Shown piece by piece: positions 9,270-18,748 of a stretch of DNA of 64,000 nucleotides (its first letter is position 1; each line of letters begins with the position of its first letter). The notes beneath the pieces were generated by a model. It worked only from the letters and a program-made list of their open reading frames with translations, did no database searches and was not told the DNA's origin. This DNA is from Paeniglutamicibacter cryotolerans (GTDB lineage: Bacteria > Actinomycetota > Actinomycetes > Actinomycetales > Micrococcaceae), in the NCBI RefSeq assembly GCF_014190875.1, contig NZ_JACHVS010000001.1, positions 2,480,001 to 2,544,000 on the forward strand, read 5' to 3'. Made by a program: the position numbers and the translations under genes.

Positions 9270-12155
9270 GTGGCCAAGGTCCGCGTACACGAGCTCGCCA
9301 AAGAGCTCGGAATCACTTCGAAGGATGCAGTGGCAAAGCTGCAGGAACTGGGCGAATTCGTCCGTTCGGCATCCTCCACCATCGAGGCACCCGTCGTGCG
9401 CAAGCTGCGCGACGCGTTCCCCGATGCGGTAGCACCCGCTGCCGCTCCCAAGGCACCCTCGGCTCCGAAGCCGGGCAACGCCGCCCCGAAGCCCGCAGCG
9501 GCAACCCCGGCCCCGGCCGTGGAAACCCCCGCTCCGGCACCCGCAGCAGCTCCGGCGGCAGCAGCCCCGGCCGCCGCTCCGGCAGCAGCAGCTCCGGAAG
9601 CTCCCGCGGCATCGGCTCCGGCCGCCGTTCCGGGCGCCCCGGCACCGAAGCCGGCAACGGCACGCACCGAGGCTCCGCGCCCCGGCGCCAAGCCGGGCGC
9701 TCCGCGTCCGGGCAACAACCCGTTTTCGTCCCAGCAGGGCATGCGTTCGGCAAACGACAACGACCGGGCAACCAGCGAGCGCCCCGGCGGCCCGCGTCCG
9801 GGTGGACCGCGCCCCGGTGGCCCGCGTCCGGGTAACAACCCGTTCTCATCCCAGCAGGGCATGCGTTCGGGCGGTGCTCCGCGTCAGGGTGGCGCCCCGG
9901 GTGCAGGTGGACCGCGTCCGGCAGGAGCCGGTGCGGCAGGTCCCCGCCCCGCAGGCGGAGCCAACGCCCGTCCGGGCGGTCCCCGTCCGGCCGGTGCCGG
10001 CGCAGCAGGCCCGCGCACGCCCGGTGGTGCTCGCGCTACTCCGGGCATGATGCCCAACCGTACCGAGCGTCCGGCTCCCGCAGCCGGCGCAGGTCGTCCG
10101 GGTGCAGGCGGCCGTGGCGGCGCAGCCCGTCCGGGTGGCGCTCCGGGTGCCGCAGGCGGCGCTCCGGGTGCAGGTGGCGGCTTCAAGGGCGGCGGCGGTC
10201 CGAACCGCGGTCGCGGTGGAACCCAGGGTGCTTTCGGTAAGGGCGGCGCCGGCCGCGGCAAGCAGCGCAAGTCGAAGCGTGCCAAGCGCCAGGAACTCGA
10301 GCAGATGAGTGCTCCGTCGCTGGGCGGCGTGAGCGTGCCCCGCGGCAGCGGCACCACGGAGATCCGTCTTCGTCGTGGCGCCTCGATCACCGACTTCGCC
10401 GATAAGATCGGTGCAAACCCGGCATCGCTGGTCACCGTGCTCTTCCACCTGGGCGAAATGGCAACAGCCACCCAGTCCCTGGATGAGGCGACCTTCGATA
10501 TCCTCGGAGCCGAGCTCGGCTACAAGGTTCAGGTTGTTTCCCCGGAAGACGAAGAGCGCGAACTCTTCGAGTCCTTCTCGATCGACTTGGACGCCGAACT
10601 CGAGGCCGAAGGCGACGACGAGCTCGAAGCCCGCCCGCCGGTTGTCACCGTCATGGGCCACGTCGATCACGGTAAGACCCGTCTGCTCGATGCAATCCGT
10701 AAGACCAACGTCATCGAGGGCGAAGCCGGCGGCATCACCCAGCACATCGGTGCCTACCAGGTCCACCACGAACACGAAGGCATTGATCGCCCGATCACCT
10801 TCATCGATACTCCGGGCCACGAGGCGTTCACCGCCATGCGTGCCCGTGGTGCCAAGGTCACCGACATCGCCGTGCTCGTCGTGGCGGCGGATGACGGCGT
10901 CATGCCGCAGACGGTTGAGGCGCTTAACCACGCCCAGGCCGCAGGCGTGCCGATCGTGGTCGCGGTCAACAAGATCGACAAGCCGTCCGCCAACCCGGAC
11001 AAGGTCAAGGGCCAGCTGGCCGAATACGGCCTGGTTCCTGAGGAGTACGGTGGCGACACCATGTTCATCCACGTCTCCGCTCTCAAGGGCGAAGGCGTCG
11101 ACGACCTGCTCGACGCAGTGCTGCTGACCGCAGACGCCGCGTTGGACATGCGTGCCAACCCGAACAAGGATGCCCGCGGCATCGCGATCGAGGCCAATCT
11201 GGACAAGGGACGCGGTGCCGTGGCAACCGTCCTGGTCCAGTCCGGTACCTTGAACGTCGGCGACACCATCGTGGCCGGTACGGCACATGGCCGCGTGCGT
11301 GCCATGTTCACCGAAGACGGCACCACCGTCACCCATGCACTGCCCTCGCGCCCGGTCCAGGTCCTCGGCCTGTCCTCGGTTCCGCGTGCAGGCGACACGT
11401 TCCTGGTCACCGCCGACGAGCGCACCGCCCGCCAGATCGCCGAAAAGCGTGAAGCAGCGGACCGCAACGCCTCGCTGGCCAAGCGCCGCAAGCGCATCAC
11501 CCTGGAGGACTTCGACCAGGCCGTCGCCGACGGCAAGATCGATACGCTCAACCTCATCCTCAAGGGCGACGTGTCCGGTGCCGTCGAGGCCCTGGAAGAC
11601 TCGCTGCTCAAGATCGACGTGGGCGAGGGCGTGCAGCTGCGCGTCATCCACCGCGGCGTGGGTGCCATCACCCAGAACGACGTCAACCTGGCGACCGTCG
11701 ACTCGGCCATCATCATCGGCTTCAACGTCAAGCCGGCCGAGCGTGTTGCCGAACTGGCCGACAAAGAAGGCGTCGACATGCGCTTCTACTCGGTCATCTA
11801 CGGCGCCATCGACGACATCGAACTGGCACTCAAGGGCATGCTCAAGCCCGAGTACGAGGAAGTCGAACTGGGTACCGCGGAAATCCGCGAGGTATTCCGT
11901 TCCTCCAAGCACGGCAACATCGCCGGTTCCATCGTTCGGTCCGGTACCATCCGCCGTAACTCCAAGGCACGCGTCTTGCGCGCCGGCAAGATCATCGGTG
12001 AGAACCTCACCGTTGACTCGCTCAAGCGCTTCAAGGATGACGCAACCGAGGTCCGTACGGACTTCGAGTGTGGCATCGGCCTGGGTTCGTTCAACGACCT
12101 GCAGCCCGAGGACATCATCCAGACGTTCGAGATGCGCGAAAAGCCGCGCAACTAG
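9270..12155 (+). CDS. infB: Translation initiation factor IF-2
   Basis: 961 aa. GTPase that places fMet-tRNA on the 30S subunit and drives 50S joining. An IF2-N domain ([19 protein letters not shown]) is followed by a very long Ala/Pro/Gly/Arg-rich linker (about 55-350), a second IF2-N-like domain ([19 protein letters not shown]) and the G domain: G1 GHVDHGKT at 463-470, then [15 protein letters not shown] and [10 protein letters not shown]. Domains II-IV follow. GTG 9270 comes 4 nt after AGGAGA (9261-9266). The length is typical for actinobacteria. The linker contains a repeated [12 protein letters not shown] block. Confidence 0.97.
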   Translation: MAKVRVHELAKELGITSKDAVAKLQELGEFVRSASSTIEAPVVRKLRDAFPDAVAPAAAPKAPSAPKPGNAAPKPAAATPAPAVETPAPAPAAAPAAAAPAAAPAAAAPEAPAASAPAAVPGAPAPKPATARTEAPRPGAKPGAPRPGNNPFSSQQGMRSANDNDRATSERPGGPRPGGPRPGGPRPGNNPFSSQQGMRSGGAPRQGGAPGAGGPRPAGAGAAGPRPAGGANARPGGPRPAGAGAAGPRTPGGARATPGMMPNRTERPAPAAGAGRPGAGGRGGAARPGGAPGAAGGAPGAGGGFKGGGGPNRGRGGTQGAFGKGGAGRGKQRKSKRAKRQELEQMSAPSLGGVSVPRGSGTTEIRLRRGASITDFADKIGANPASLVTVLFHLGEMATATQSLDEATFDILGAELGYKVQVVSPEDEERELFESFSIDLDAELEAEGDDELEARPPVVTVMGHVDHGKTRLLDAIRKTNVIEGEAGGITQHIGAYQVHHEHEGIDRPITFIDTPGHEAFTAMRARGAKVTDIAVLVVAADDGVMPQTVEALNHAQAAGVPIVVAVNKIDKPSANPDKVKGQLAEYGLVPEEYGGDTMFIHVSALKGEGVDDLLDAVLLTADAALDMRANPNKDARGIAIEANLDKGRGAVATVLVQSGTLNVGDTIVAGTAHGRVRAMFTEDGTTVTHALPSRPVQVLGLSSVPRAGDTFLVTADERTARQIAEKREAADRNASLAKRRKRITLEDFDQAVADGKIDTLNLILKGDVSGAVEALEDSLLKIDVGEGVQLRVIHRGVGAITQNDVNLATVDSAIIIGFNVKPAERVAELADKEGVDMRFYSVIYGAIDDIELALKGMLKPEYEEVELGTAEIREVFRSSKHGNIAGSIVRSGTIRRNSKARVLRAGKIIGENLTVDSLKRFKDDATEVRTDFECGIGLGSFNDLQPEDIIQTFEMREKPRN

Positions 12156-12175
12156 TCCTTCGTGAGTAATGGCTG

Positions 12176-12225
12176 ACGACGACGGAGCCCCACCCGCAAC
12201 GGCGGGGCTCCGTCGTCGTTCACCC
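12176..12225 (+). terminator. Terminator after infB
   Basis: A perfect 16-bp stem (12176-12191 with 12204-12219, arm ACGACGACGGAGCCCC) with a 12-nt loop. The downstream tract is only weakly T-rich. Confidence 0.8.
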
Positions 12226-12265
12226 TTAACACTTCATCCGTAGCCAATCACACCAAGGAGCGATC

Positions 12266-12703
12266 ATGGCTGATTCCGCACGCGCCGCCCGTTTGGCGCA
12301 ACGCATCAAGGTGGTTGTCGCCCAAGCACTGGGCAAGGCCGTCAAGGACCCGCGCGTCGAGGCCATCACGGTCACCGACGCCCGCGTCACCAACGACCTG
12401 CAGCACGCCACCATCTACTACACCGTCTTCGGCGATGCGGAGGCCAAGGCGGACGCCGCGGCAGCCCTGGAGAAGTCCCGAGGGGTGCTGCGCAAGGAGG
12501 TCGGCCGCAACGTCACCGTTCGCCTGACCCCCACCCTGGAATTCGTCCCCGACGAGATCCCGGTCAACGCCTCCAACCTCGAGGCACTGCTGCGTTCCGC
12601 CAAGGAAAAGGATGCAGCAGTGGCTGCCCTTGCCGAGGGCGCGACGTTTGCAGGGGACGAAGATCCCTACAAGCGCGACGAGGAAGAGGACGAGCAGGCC
12701 TAG
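12266..12703 (+). CDS. rbfA: Ribosome-binding factor A
   Basis: 145 aa. A small KH-fold protein that binds the 30S subunit during 16S rRNA 5'-end maturation and cold adaptation. Typical features: N-terminal RAARLAQRIKVVVAQAL, then DPRVEAITVTDARVTNDLQHATIYYTVFG and LRKEVGRNVTVRLTPTLEFVPDE. The acidic tail (DEDPYKRDEEEDEQA) is common in actinobacteria. ATG 12266 follows AAGGAG. It lies downstream of infB but behind a strong terminator, so it may have its own promoter. Confidence 0.95.
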   Translation: MADSARAARLAQRIKVVVAQALGKAVKDPRVEAITVTDARVTNDLQHATIYYTVFGDAEAKADAAAALEKSRGVLRKEVGRNVTVRLTPTLEFVPDEIPVNASNLEALLRSAKEKDAAVAALAEGATFAGDEDPYKRDEEEDEQA

Positions 12704-12724
12704 CCTGGCCGTCCCCGCAACGTG

Positions 12725-12783
12725 CATCGGACCGACCAGCCCCACCCCTTGCAGGGAGGGCCCGGTCGGCCCGATGTTTGTTT
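12725..12783 (+). terminator. Terminator after rbfA
   Basis: CATCGG-A-CCGACC pairs with GGTCGG-C-CCGATG (12725-12737 with 12764-12776, one mismatch) and is followed by TTTGTTT. Confidence 0.65.
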
Positions 12784-12820
12784 AAGCCCGGCAGTCCGTT
12801 CGACGGGACCCCAGGAGCTT

Positions 12821-13936
12821 CTACCAGCGGATCTTGGCGGTGACCAAAGATCCACCTTCAGGAGGATCGGCCATGACATTGGTCGTGACGGCCATCCTCT
12901 TGCCGCTGATGGCAACGTCGCCGGTCATGGGCGCCTTGAGTACCGTGATCTTTCGGCCACGGTCCAGTTTCACTACTCCATCTCCCATGAGCTGGCTGAC
13001 GTACGCGCCTCCGGTGCCGGAGACGGCGATTCCGGTCGGTGCCGACAGCCCGGTGGCCAGCGTCTGGGTGTGGTGGGAGCGCAGATTCATCCGATAGGCC
13101 TTTCCCGTGGAAAGGCCTTCACCCGGAACCCCGGGAAGAACCGTGTAGTACAGCCAATCGCCCCGGACATCGACGTCGGTGGGCACTGCCTGTGCGTAGT
13201 AGGTGAGCCCGAGCATGCAGTTGGGGACCACCGCGCCCATCTCGGCGAAGGCGGCCGCCACAGCAGCGGTGATCTTGATCGGTTCCGCCGGCAGGGCCTT
13301 AACCAGCGAGACCTTCCCACGCTTGTTCACGTGAAGGATGGTGTTTGCCCCTGCATCGCCGACATAGAGCCCATTGCGGGTTGCGGTGGACGAATACGGG
13401 TGCGAGTAGACCTCTGCCGTATTCCCGAACTCCGGTGCTTGGGCCAGGCAAGCCTTTGAGGCCTTCCGCACCCCGTACACGGTCTTGCGGTCGGGGTTGT
13501 ACTTCTTCTCGAAGACCGACAGGTCGGCCACGGTGCGTACCTTGCCGCGCTGGTCGATGGTCTTCAGCAGTGCCGGAAGCAGCTCGGTTGGCGGTTGCTC
13601 GGGGTTGTCCCCCTGTTCGTTGTCGAAGAAGTAGGTGGTGCCCGACCGGTACGAGACCCCGGCGATTTCATGGCCCGGAGCAGAGTACATGGTGCTCTTC
13701 TTGCCCGATGCGCTGATCCGGGTCAGCTTCCCGATGAACGACTCGGCCACCAGATAGCTGCCGTGGGGACCAAAGGCAACCTTCAGTGGTGAGGCCAGCC
13801 CGGAGGCCAAGGTCTTGACGTGCGAGACCGGTGGGTTGGGCGGATGCGGCTGCCGGTGGGCTTGGGCCGGAGCGGAGGTGAGGGTGACGGCCAGGGCCGC
13901 AGCGGCAATAGATGCCGCAATGGTGCGAGGTTTCAT
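12821..13936 (-). CDS. Secreted ScyD/ScyE-family beta-propeller protein
   Basis: 371 aa from the ATG at 13936. The N-terminus MKPRTIAASIAAAALAVTLTS followed by APAQA-HRQ is a clear Sec signal peptide. The mature part has repeated propeller-like phrases: [43 protein letters not shown] and LATGLSAPTGIAVSGTGGAYVSQ. This is typical of ScyD/ScyE family proteins (an NHL-like fold, named after cyanobacterial scytonemin genes but widespread in actinobacteria with unknown roles). The open frame runs upstream to 14173, but that extension is Arg/Pro-rich and would bury the signal peptide, so it is rejected. Encoded opposite to its neighbours, so probably an accessory gene. Confidence 0.8.
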   Translation of the reverse strand: MKPRTIAASIAAAALAVTLTSAPAQAHRQPHPPNPPVSHVKTLASGLASPLKVAFGPHGSYLVAESFIGKLTRISASGKKSTMYSAPGHEIAGVSYRSGTTYFFDNEQGDNPEQPPTELLPALLKTIDQRGKVRTVADLSVFEKKYNPDRKTVYGVRKASKACLAQAPEFGNTAEVYSHPYSSTATRNGLYVGDAGANTILHVNKRGKVSLVKALPAEPIKITAAVAAAFAEMGAVVPNCMLGLTYYAQAVPTDVDVRGDWLYYTVLPGVPGEGLSTGKAYRMNLRSHHTQTLATGLSAPTGIAVSGTGGAYVSQLMGDGVVKLDRGRKITVLKAPMTGDVAISGKRMAVTTNVMADPPEGGSLVTAKIRW

Positions 13937-14345
13937 GAGAATCCCATCAAAGAGCTTCCCTGCTGTGCAGAGGCGCAAATGTGCAGGGCGCAAACGAAAA
14001 ACACGGAATCCGTCACCGGGCCACGGGACCAGTGGTGCAAAAAGTGATGATTCTCGATTGGTGGTTCGGCATGGCTGGTGACGAGTGGGTGCCGCTATCG
14101 GCGATGGGGGAGAGCGCCAGCTCGCTGTCCCGGCACGTGCTGTGGCGCGGTGCGTGAGCCACATATGGCGCAACCATAGCCATCGGAAAAATGGGTGTCA
14201 ACAGCAGGGGTCAGCCGATTGAGGAACAGAGGGGTGGCCGAGGGGACCGGAAAATGGCGAGGGTAGGCACCGGGGTGCTGCTCTTGAGGCGCAACGGGGG
14301 ACTCGGCGGAATTGCCGCATCCGAAAGCCGCCTATACTGGAGTGC
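13937..14345. other. 409-bp divergent intergenic region (ScyD-like / truB)
   Basis: No credible gene on either strand. It holds the upstream regions of two divergent genes. On the plus strand TATACT (14333-14338) is a good -10, with TTGCCG (14312-14317) as a possible -35 at a short 15-nt spacing. No strong inverted repeat or riboswitch-like structure was recognised. Confidence 0.5.
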
Positions 14346-15254
14346 GTGAAAACAGGCCACGAGAACAACACCGACGGAATCGGCTCCGGATTGGTGATCA
14401 TCGACAAACCGCAGGGTTGGACCAGCCACGATGTGGTGGGTCGTACCCGCCGTCTTGCGGGCACCCGCAAGGTCGGCCATGCCGGCACCTTGGACCCGAT
14501 GGCCACCGGAGTGCTCGTGCTGGGCATCAACAAGGCCACGCGCCTGCTGACATACATCGTGGGCGCGTCCAAGACCTATACGGCCACCATCCGGCTCGGG
14601 GAATCAACGATTACCGACGATGCCGAGGGTGAGGTCATCGAGCGCCGCATCGCCGCAGCAGTCACCGAGGAGCAGATCCACGCGGGCATCGCCGCCCTGA
14701 CGGGGGAGATCGAACAGGTGCCCTCATCGGTCAGCGCGATTAAGGTCAATGGCGAACGCTCCTACGCCCGCGTGCGTGCCGGCGAGGAAGTGAAGCTCAA
14801 GGCCCGCCCGGTCACGATCAAGCGCTTCGAGGTCCACGACATCCGCCGTGAACGCGGCGGCAAGGTGCTGGACATCGATGTGACGGTCGATTGCACTTCC
14901 GGCACCTACATCAGGGCACTGGCCCGAGACCTGGGCGCCGCACTGAACGTCGGCGGGCACCTGACCGCGCTGCGCCGCACGCAGGTCGGCCCCTACACGC
15001 TTGAGCAGGCCCACACGCTTGAGGAGCTGGCTAAGGAATTCAGCTACCTCGAGCTGGACGACGCCGCGGCTGCCCTCTTCCCACGCCGGGACCTGACCGA
15101 GGCCGAGCGCGTCGAGCTCTCCTACGGACGTCGCATTGCCGAATGCGATACGGACGAGATCACCGCCGCCTTCGCTCCCGACGGCTCGCTCGTTGCGCTG
15201 TTGAAGAACAAGGCCGGCCAGGCAAAGCCGGAACTGGTCTTCGCCACAGCCTGA
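14346..15254 (+). CDS. truB: tRNA pseudouridine-55 synthase TruB
   Basis: 302 aa. Converts U55 in the T-loop of tRNAs to pseudouridine. The TruB catalytic motif GHAGTLDPMATGVL has the nucleophile Asp50; IIDKPQGWTSHDVV (18-31) and the later SGTYIRALARDLG are also typical. The C-terminal part fits the extra domain of bacterial TruB. The start is GTG 14346. TATACT ends 7 nt before it, so transcription would begin at or next to the start codon (probable leaderless mRNA); the GGAG just upstream would then be promoter DNA. Confidence 0.95.
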   Translation: MKTGHENNTDGIGSGLVIIDKPQGWTSHDVVGRTRRLAGTRKVGHAGTLDPMATGVLVLGINKATRLLTYIVGASKTYTATIRLGESTITDDAEGEVIERRIAAAVTEEQIHAGIAALTGEIEQVPSSVSAIKVNGERSYARVRAGEEVKLKARPVTIKRFEVHDIRRERGGKVLDIDVTVDCTSGTYIRALARDLGAALNVGGHLTALRRTQVGPYTLEQAHTLEELAKEFSYLELDDAAAALFPRRDLTEAERVELSYGRRIAECDTDEITAAFAPDGSLVALLKNKAGQAKPELVFATA

Positions 15255-15298
15255 GGTACCGCCCCACCCAACACCACCGAAAAGAGGACAGGTCCGCC

Positions 15299-15673
15299 GT
15301 GATTGTTGACGGATTCTTCATCGCTGGCGCCCTGATCTGTGCTGTCACAGTGCTGCTGGGAGTTATCGCCGCGATCGCCCGCGACTACCCGGATGACTTC
15401 ACTCTGGTCTCCGTCGCCGTGCTCGAGCTGTTTTTGCTGGTCTATGGGGTCTCGGCGGCCATCAGGCAGGCCGGTGGGCAGGCGATCTCCGGTGAGTCCT
15501 GGGAGTTCTGGGGTTACCTCATCACGGCCCTGTTCGTGCCGGCGCTGGCCTTCATCTGGGCCGTGACCGACAAGTCGCGCTGGTCCAACCTGGTGCTGGC
15601 GGCCTCCGGCCTCACGGTCTTTGTCATGTTATTCAGGATGGAACAGATTTGGGATGGAGTGGTGGCAGCATGA
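15299..15673 (+). CDS. Small integral membrane protein, unknown function
   Basis: 124 aa with four predicted membrane helices: IAGALICAVTVLLGVIAAIA, LVSVAVLELFLLVYGVSAA, WGYLITALFVPALAFIWAV and LVLAASGLTVFVMLF. GTG 15299 follows AGAGGACAGG at a reasonable distance; the open frame extends further upstream but overlaps truB in another frame. Its TGA (15671-15673) overlaps the next ATG (ATGA), so the two membrane proteins are probably co-translated and may form a complex. Families like this are common beside truB/ribF in Micrococcaceae. No function can be given. Confidence 0.75.
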   Translation: MIVDGFFIAGALICAVTVLLGVIAAIARDYPDDFTLVSVAVLELFLLVYGVSAAIRQAGGQAISGESWEFWGYLITALFVPALAFIWAVTDKSRWSNLVLAASGLTVFVMLFRMEQIWDGVVAA

Positions 15674-16161
15674 GCACAGCAGGGGAAAACGGCGCATCTG
15701 CGCCGGCAAAGCGCTCACGTATCGTTGATGCGGCAGGAGCCAAGCGGCATCCCGGCAACGGGCGCAGCTCCGGGCTGGGACGGATCATCATCGCCGTCTA
15801 CGGCATTCTGGCCCTCTCCGCCACGGTGCGGGCCGTCTACCAGATCCTGATGGATTTCCAGGGGGCGCCACTTGCCTACCTGCTCAGCGCCTTGGCGGGT
15901 GTCGTCTATATCGTTGCCACCCTTGCCCTGGCATCGCGGAAGCCGGGGTCCTGGAAGCTGGCCTGGTACGCGGTGCTGTTCGAGCTGGCTGGTGTGCTGG
16001 TCGTCGGAACGCTGAGCTTCGCGCTGCCGGCGCTCTTTGCGCACCCGGCCGTGTGGTCGCACTTCGGTGGCGGATACGGCTACGTCCCGTTGTTGCTGCC
16101 GCTGGTGGGCCTGTGGTGGTTGAACAAGCACCGCCCTCAGGCGCCGGCCGCCACGGCCTAA
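15670..16161 (+). CDS. Small integral membrane protein, unknown function
   Basis: 163 aa. A hydrophilic, basic N-terminus of about 40 residues precedes four membrane helices (IIIAVYGILALSATVRAVY; LLSALAGVVYIVATLALA; LAWYAVLFELAGVLVVGTL; YVPLLLPLVGLWWL). The ATG shares its bases with the stop of the upstream membrane gene (ATGA). The helix count and pairing suggest a two-subunit membrane protein with the preceding gene, but no catalytic motif is visible. Confidence 0.75.
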   Translation: MSTAGENGASAPAKRSRIVDAAGAKRHPGNGRSSGLGRIIIAVYGILALSATVRAVYQILMDFQGAPLAYLLSALAGVVYIVATLALASRKPGSWKLAWYAVLFELAGVLVVGTLSFALPALFAHPAVWSHFGGGYGYVPLLLPLVGLWWLNKHRPQAPAATA

Positions 16162-16322
16162 GCCTCCGATAGAGGGGACGCGGTCTCGGCTGATGACCGC
16201 TCGGCTCGGGGGTGTCTCGGGCCCGAACGTGCATGTCACGGTTCATGGACAGTGAACTTTTCGGCCATAATGGAAACGGCTGTCTTGAACCGGCTGGCCG
16301 CACCACCGATCAAAGGAATACC

Positions 16323-17270
16323 GTGCACTATTGGAAAGGCCTTGAAGCCGTCCCTGCTGGCTTCGGTCCATCTGTAGTCACGATCGGGAACTTCGACGGG
16401 GTCCACCGCGGCCACCGCGAGGTCCTGCAGGCAGTGGCGGAAACAGCCAAGCGCCATGCCGCCAGCGCCGTCGCGATCAGCTTCGACCCGCATCCGGCAC
16501 AGGTCCACCGCCCCGAATCGGCGCCCGAACTGATCATGGGACTTGCCGACCGGATCGAGACGCTGGCGAACGAGGACCTCGATGCGCTGCTGATGATCCG
16601 CTACACGCTCGATTTCGCCCAGGCGAGCCCCGAGGAATTCGTCAAGTCCATCATCGTGGAACTCCTCGGCGCCTGTGCCGTGGTCGTCGGGCACGACGTG
16701 CGATTCGGCCATGGCAATGCCGGAGACTTCGCCACCATGTGCGAGCTGGGCGAGAAGTACGGCTTCGAGGTCATCGGCGTCGAGGACATCGGGGACCATC
16801 GCCGCTGGTCATCCACCTGGGTCCGCGAGGCCCTGAACAGGGGCGACGTGGAAACGGCGGCGCAGATCCTTGGCCGACCGCACCGAATGCGCGGCGAGGT
16901 GGTGCACGGTGCTGCCCGCGGTCGCGAACTGGGCTTCCCCACGGCGAACCTGGAAACCGCTGCCTCCGGCATCATCCCGGCCGACGGCGTCTATGCCGGT
17001 TGGCTGGTCGATGAGGCGGAGGTCCGCTGGCCCGCCGCGATTTCGGTGGGTTCCAACCCCACCTTCGAAGGCGTCAGCCGCCAGGTCGAAGCCCATGTGA
17101 TCGACAGGCCCAGCGAGGGCGTCGAGGACTTCGACCTCTACGGCCAGCAGGTCGTTGTCGAATTCGTTGCGCACCTGCGCCCGATGGTCGCCTACCGAGG
17201 CGTCGAGGCGCTGATCGAGCAGATGCGCGAGGATGTCGAGCGCACCCGCGGCGTGCTCGTCAACGCCTGA
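16323..17270 (+). CDS. ribF: Bifunctional riboflavin kinase / FAD synthetase
   Basis: 315 aa. Phosphorylates riboflavin to FMN and adenylates FMN to FAD. The N-terminal nucleotidyltransferase module has VVTIGNFDGVHRGH (18-31) and the later SSTWVREAL element. The C-terminal riboflavin kinase module begins near GRPHRMRGEVVHGAARGRELG, with the PTAN magnesium/flavin motif right after it. The start is GTG 16323, giving MHYWKGLEAVP as in relatives, with AAGGAA (16313-16318) at correct spacing; the upstream in-frame extension to 16212 is not conserved in type. Confidence 0.95.
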   Translation: MHYWKGLEAVPAGFGPSVVTIGNFDGVHRGHREVLQAVAETAKRHAASAVAISFDPHPAQVHRPESAPELIMGLADRIETLANEDLDALLMIRYTLDFAQASPEEFVKSIIVELLGACAVVVGHDVRFGHGNAGDFATMCELGEKYGFEVIGVEDIGDHRRWSSTWVREALNRGDVETAAQILGRPHRMRGEVVHGAARGRELGFPTANLETAASGIIPADGVYAGWLVDEAEVRWPAAISVGSNPTFEGVSRQVEAHVIDRPSEGVEDFDLYGQQVVVEFVAHLRPMVAYRGVEALIEQMREDVERTRGVLVNA

Positions 17271-17290
17271 CCCGAATCCCCTGGAACACC

Positions 17291-18076
17291 ATGTCTGACA
17301 CACCCGAGATCCCGGCGTTGCCCGGACGCGCCTTCGAGCTGGACCCCGGCCGCCGCGAAACCCTGGCCGCCGCGTTCTCCGCCGGCGGCGACCACTACGA
17401 CGCCGTACGCCCCGACTACCCCGAAGCCATAGTCGACTTCATGGTCCCCGCCGGGGCCCGCGCCGCGGCGGACGTGGGAGCCGGTACCGGGATCTTCACC
17501 CGGCACCTGATCGAGCGCGGCCTGGAGACCTGGGCCATCGACCCCTCGGTGGACATGCTTGCCGTGCTGGCCCGCAACCTGCCGGCCGCCCGGGTGCTCG
17601 AGGGCACGGCGGAGGCCACCGGGATCCCGCCGGCAAGCGTCAACGTGGTCTCCGTGGCCCAAGCCTGGCACTGGGTGGATCCGCTGGCAGCGAGCGCCGA
17701 AGCGGCACGGATCCTGCGCCCCGGAGGGCGTATCGCCCTGGTCTGGAACCAGCTGGACGTCTCGGTGCCGTGGGTGCACCGGCTGGCCCGCATCATGCAT
17801 GCCGGGGATGTGCACCGCCCCGGCTTCGCCCCGCCGCTGGGCGCCGAGTTTGGGACACCGGTTTCCCACGAGGTCCGCTGGAACCAACCCGCAAGCACAA
17901 ACGGCATCCTTGAACTGACCAAATCGCGCAGCTACTACCTACGCGCCTCGGCGGCAACCCGGGCCAAGGTCGAAGCGAACCTCGACTGGTACCTGCACGA
18001 GCACCTGGGTCATGGACGGGGCGCCGCATTGGAGCTTCCCTACCTGACCCACGCCTGGATCGCTGACCTGCGATAG
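17291..18076 (+). CDS. Class I SAM-dependent methyltransferase (UbiE/BioC-like)
   Basis: 261 aa. SAM-binding motif I DVGAGTG is at 61-67, followed by an acidic motif II (WAIDPSVDML) and the motif after strand 4, AQAWHWVDP. The N-terminal FSAGGDHYDAVRPDYPE is typical of methyltransferase type 11 proteins such as those near UbiE/BioC and trans-aconitate methyltransferases. Substrate unknown. It sits 20 bp after ribF, same strand; the SD is poor (CCTGGAACACC before the ATG), which suggests read-through translation or low expression. Confidence 0.85.
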   Translation: MSDTPEIPALPGRAFELDPGRRETLAAAFSAGGDHYDAVRPDYPEAIVDFMVPAGARAAADVGAGTGIFTRHLIERGLETWAIDPSVDMLAVLARNLPAARVLEGTAEATGIPPASVNVVSVAQAWHWVDPLAASAEAARILRPGGRIALVWNQLDVSVPWVHRLARIMHAGDVHRPGFAPPLGAEFGTPVSHEVRWNQPASTNGILELTKSRSYYLRASAATRAKVEANLDWYLHEHLGHGRGAALELPYLTHAWIADLR

Positions 18077-18113
18077 CCGCCACATTCTGGGCCTGGCCCC
18101 GGATAACCGGTGT

Positions 18114-18119
18114 TAGACT
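18114..18119 (+). promoter_or_regulatory. Probable rpsO promoter -10 (TAGACT)
   Basis: TTAGACT occurs 90 nt before rpsO in the gap after the methyltransferase; no good -35 is seen. The leader contains CCGCG/CGCGG and a T6 run (18176-18181), which may form a regulatory structure as known for some rpsO leaders. Confidence 0.4.
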
Positions 18120-18209
18120 GGTTGGCGGTGCCCGCTGCAGTCCGCGGTTGCGCGGTACCTTGCCGGAAACGGTGATTTTTTGAATCGCGGTACAACTCTA
18201 GGAGTTACT

Positions 18210-18479
18210 GTGGCACTTGACGCTGCTATCAAGACCGAAATCATGCAGGCCTACGCCACCAGCGAAGGCGACACGGGTTCACCGGAGGTACAGGTTGCTG
18301 TACTTTCCCGCCGTATCGCCGATCTGACGGAACACCTGAAGATGCACAAGCACGATCACCACACCCGCCGTGGCCTCATGGGCCTGGTTGGTCGTCGTCG
18401 TCGCATGCTCGGCTACCTGAAGAAGACCGACATTGCCCGCTACCGTGCGCTCATCGAGCGCCTCGGCCTGCGTCGCTAG
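18210..18479 (+). CDS. rpsO: 30S ribosomal protein S15
   Basis: 89 aa, the usual length. S15 binds the 16S rRNA central domain early in 30S assembly. Hallmarks are [52 protein letters not shown] and [12 protein letters not shown]. The start is GTG 18210, preceded by TAGGAG at correct spacing; the in-frame ATG at 18182 would add ten residues not found in S15. It lies just upstream of pnp, the classical rpsO-pnp arrangement. Confidence 0.97.
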   Translation: MALDAAIKTEIMQAYATSEGDTGSPEVQVAVLSRRIADLTEHLKMHKHDHHTRRGLMGLVGRRRRMLGYLKKTDIARYRALIERLGLRR

Positions 18480-18489
18480 GTTTGGTTGA

Positions 18490-18535
18490 GGGCGGTGCCG
18501 CCGGTACGGGAATTCCCGTACCGGAGGTACCGCCC
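18490..18535 (+). terminator. rpsO-pnp intergenic hairpin
   Basis: Contains an exact 24-nt palindrome (18501-18524, CCGGTACGGGAA and its reverse complement), extended by GGGCGGT/ACCGCCC at the base (18490-18496 with 18529-18535). Little T follows (TTAGTC), so it may be a partial terminator or an RNase-processing hairpin like that known between rpsO and pnp in other bacteria. Confidence 0.65.
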
Positions 18536-18748
18536 TTAGTCTAGTAACAGGGTGTTTTGCACCCTGAACGCACCACCCCGATTATCAGGAGCAGCCAGAC
18601 CACGGCATTCGCGGTCCTCGGTAGTGGTCTCCGGGATGCATACGGCATCCCGTGGGCCTCGATCGAAGACCGGGCGCCGGCGCACGGACCCATTCCGGGC
18701 ATCAGGACAATGGCTGTCTCCGCACCAACAGAAATGGAGGTGACTCTC

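Noticed and set aside
9846-11912. 688-codon minus-strand ORF across infB
   Set aside because: It mirrors infB codons in a GC-rich genome, has no family resemblance or SD, and the plus strand has a complete IF-2.
13937-14173. N-terminal extension of the ScyD/ScyE-like gene
   Set aside because: It would place a clear signal peptide 79 residues inside the protein; the extension is Arg/Pro-rich.
18557-18748. 64-residue N-terminal extension of PNPase
   Set aside because: The near-perfect SD and the conserved N-terminus both point to TTG 18749.
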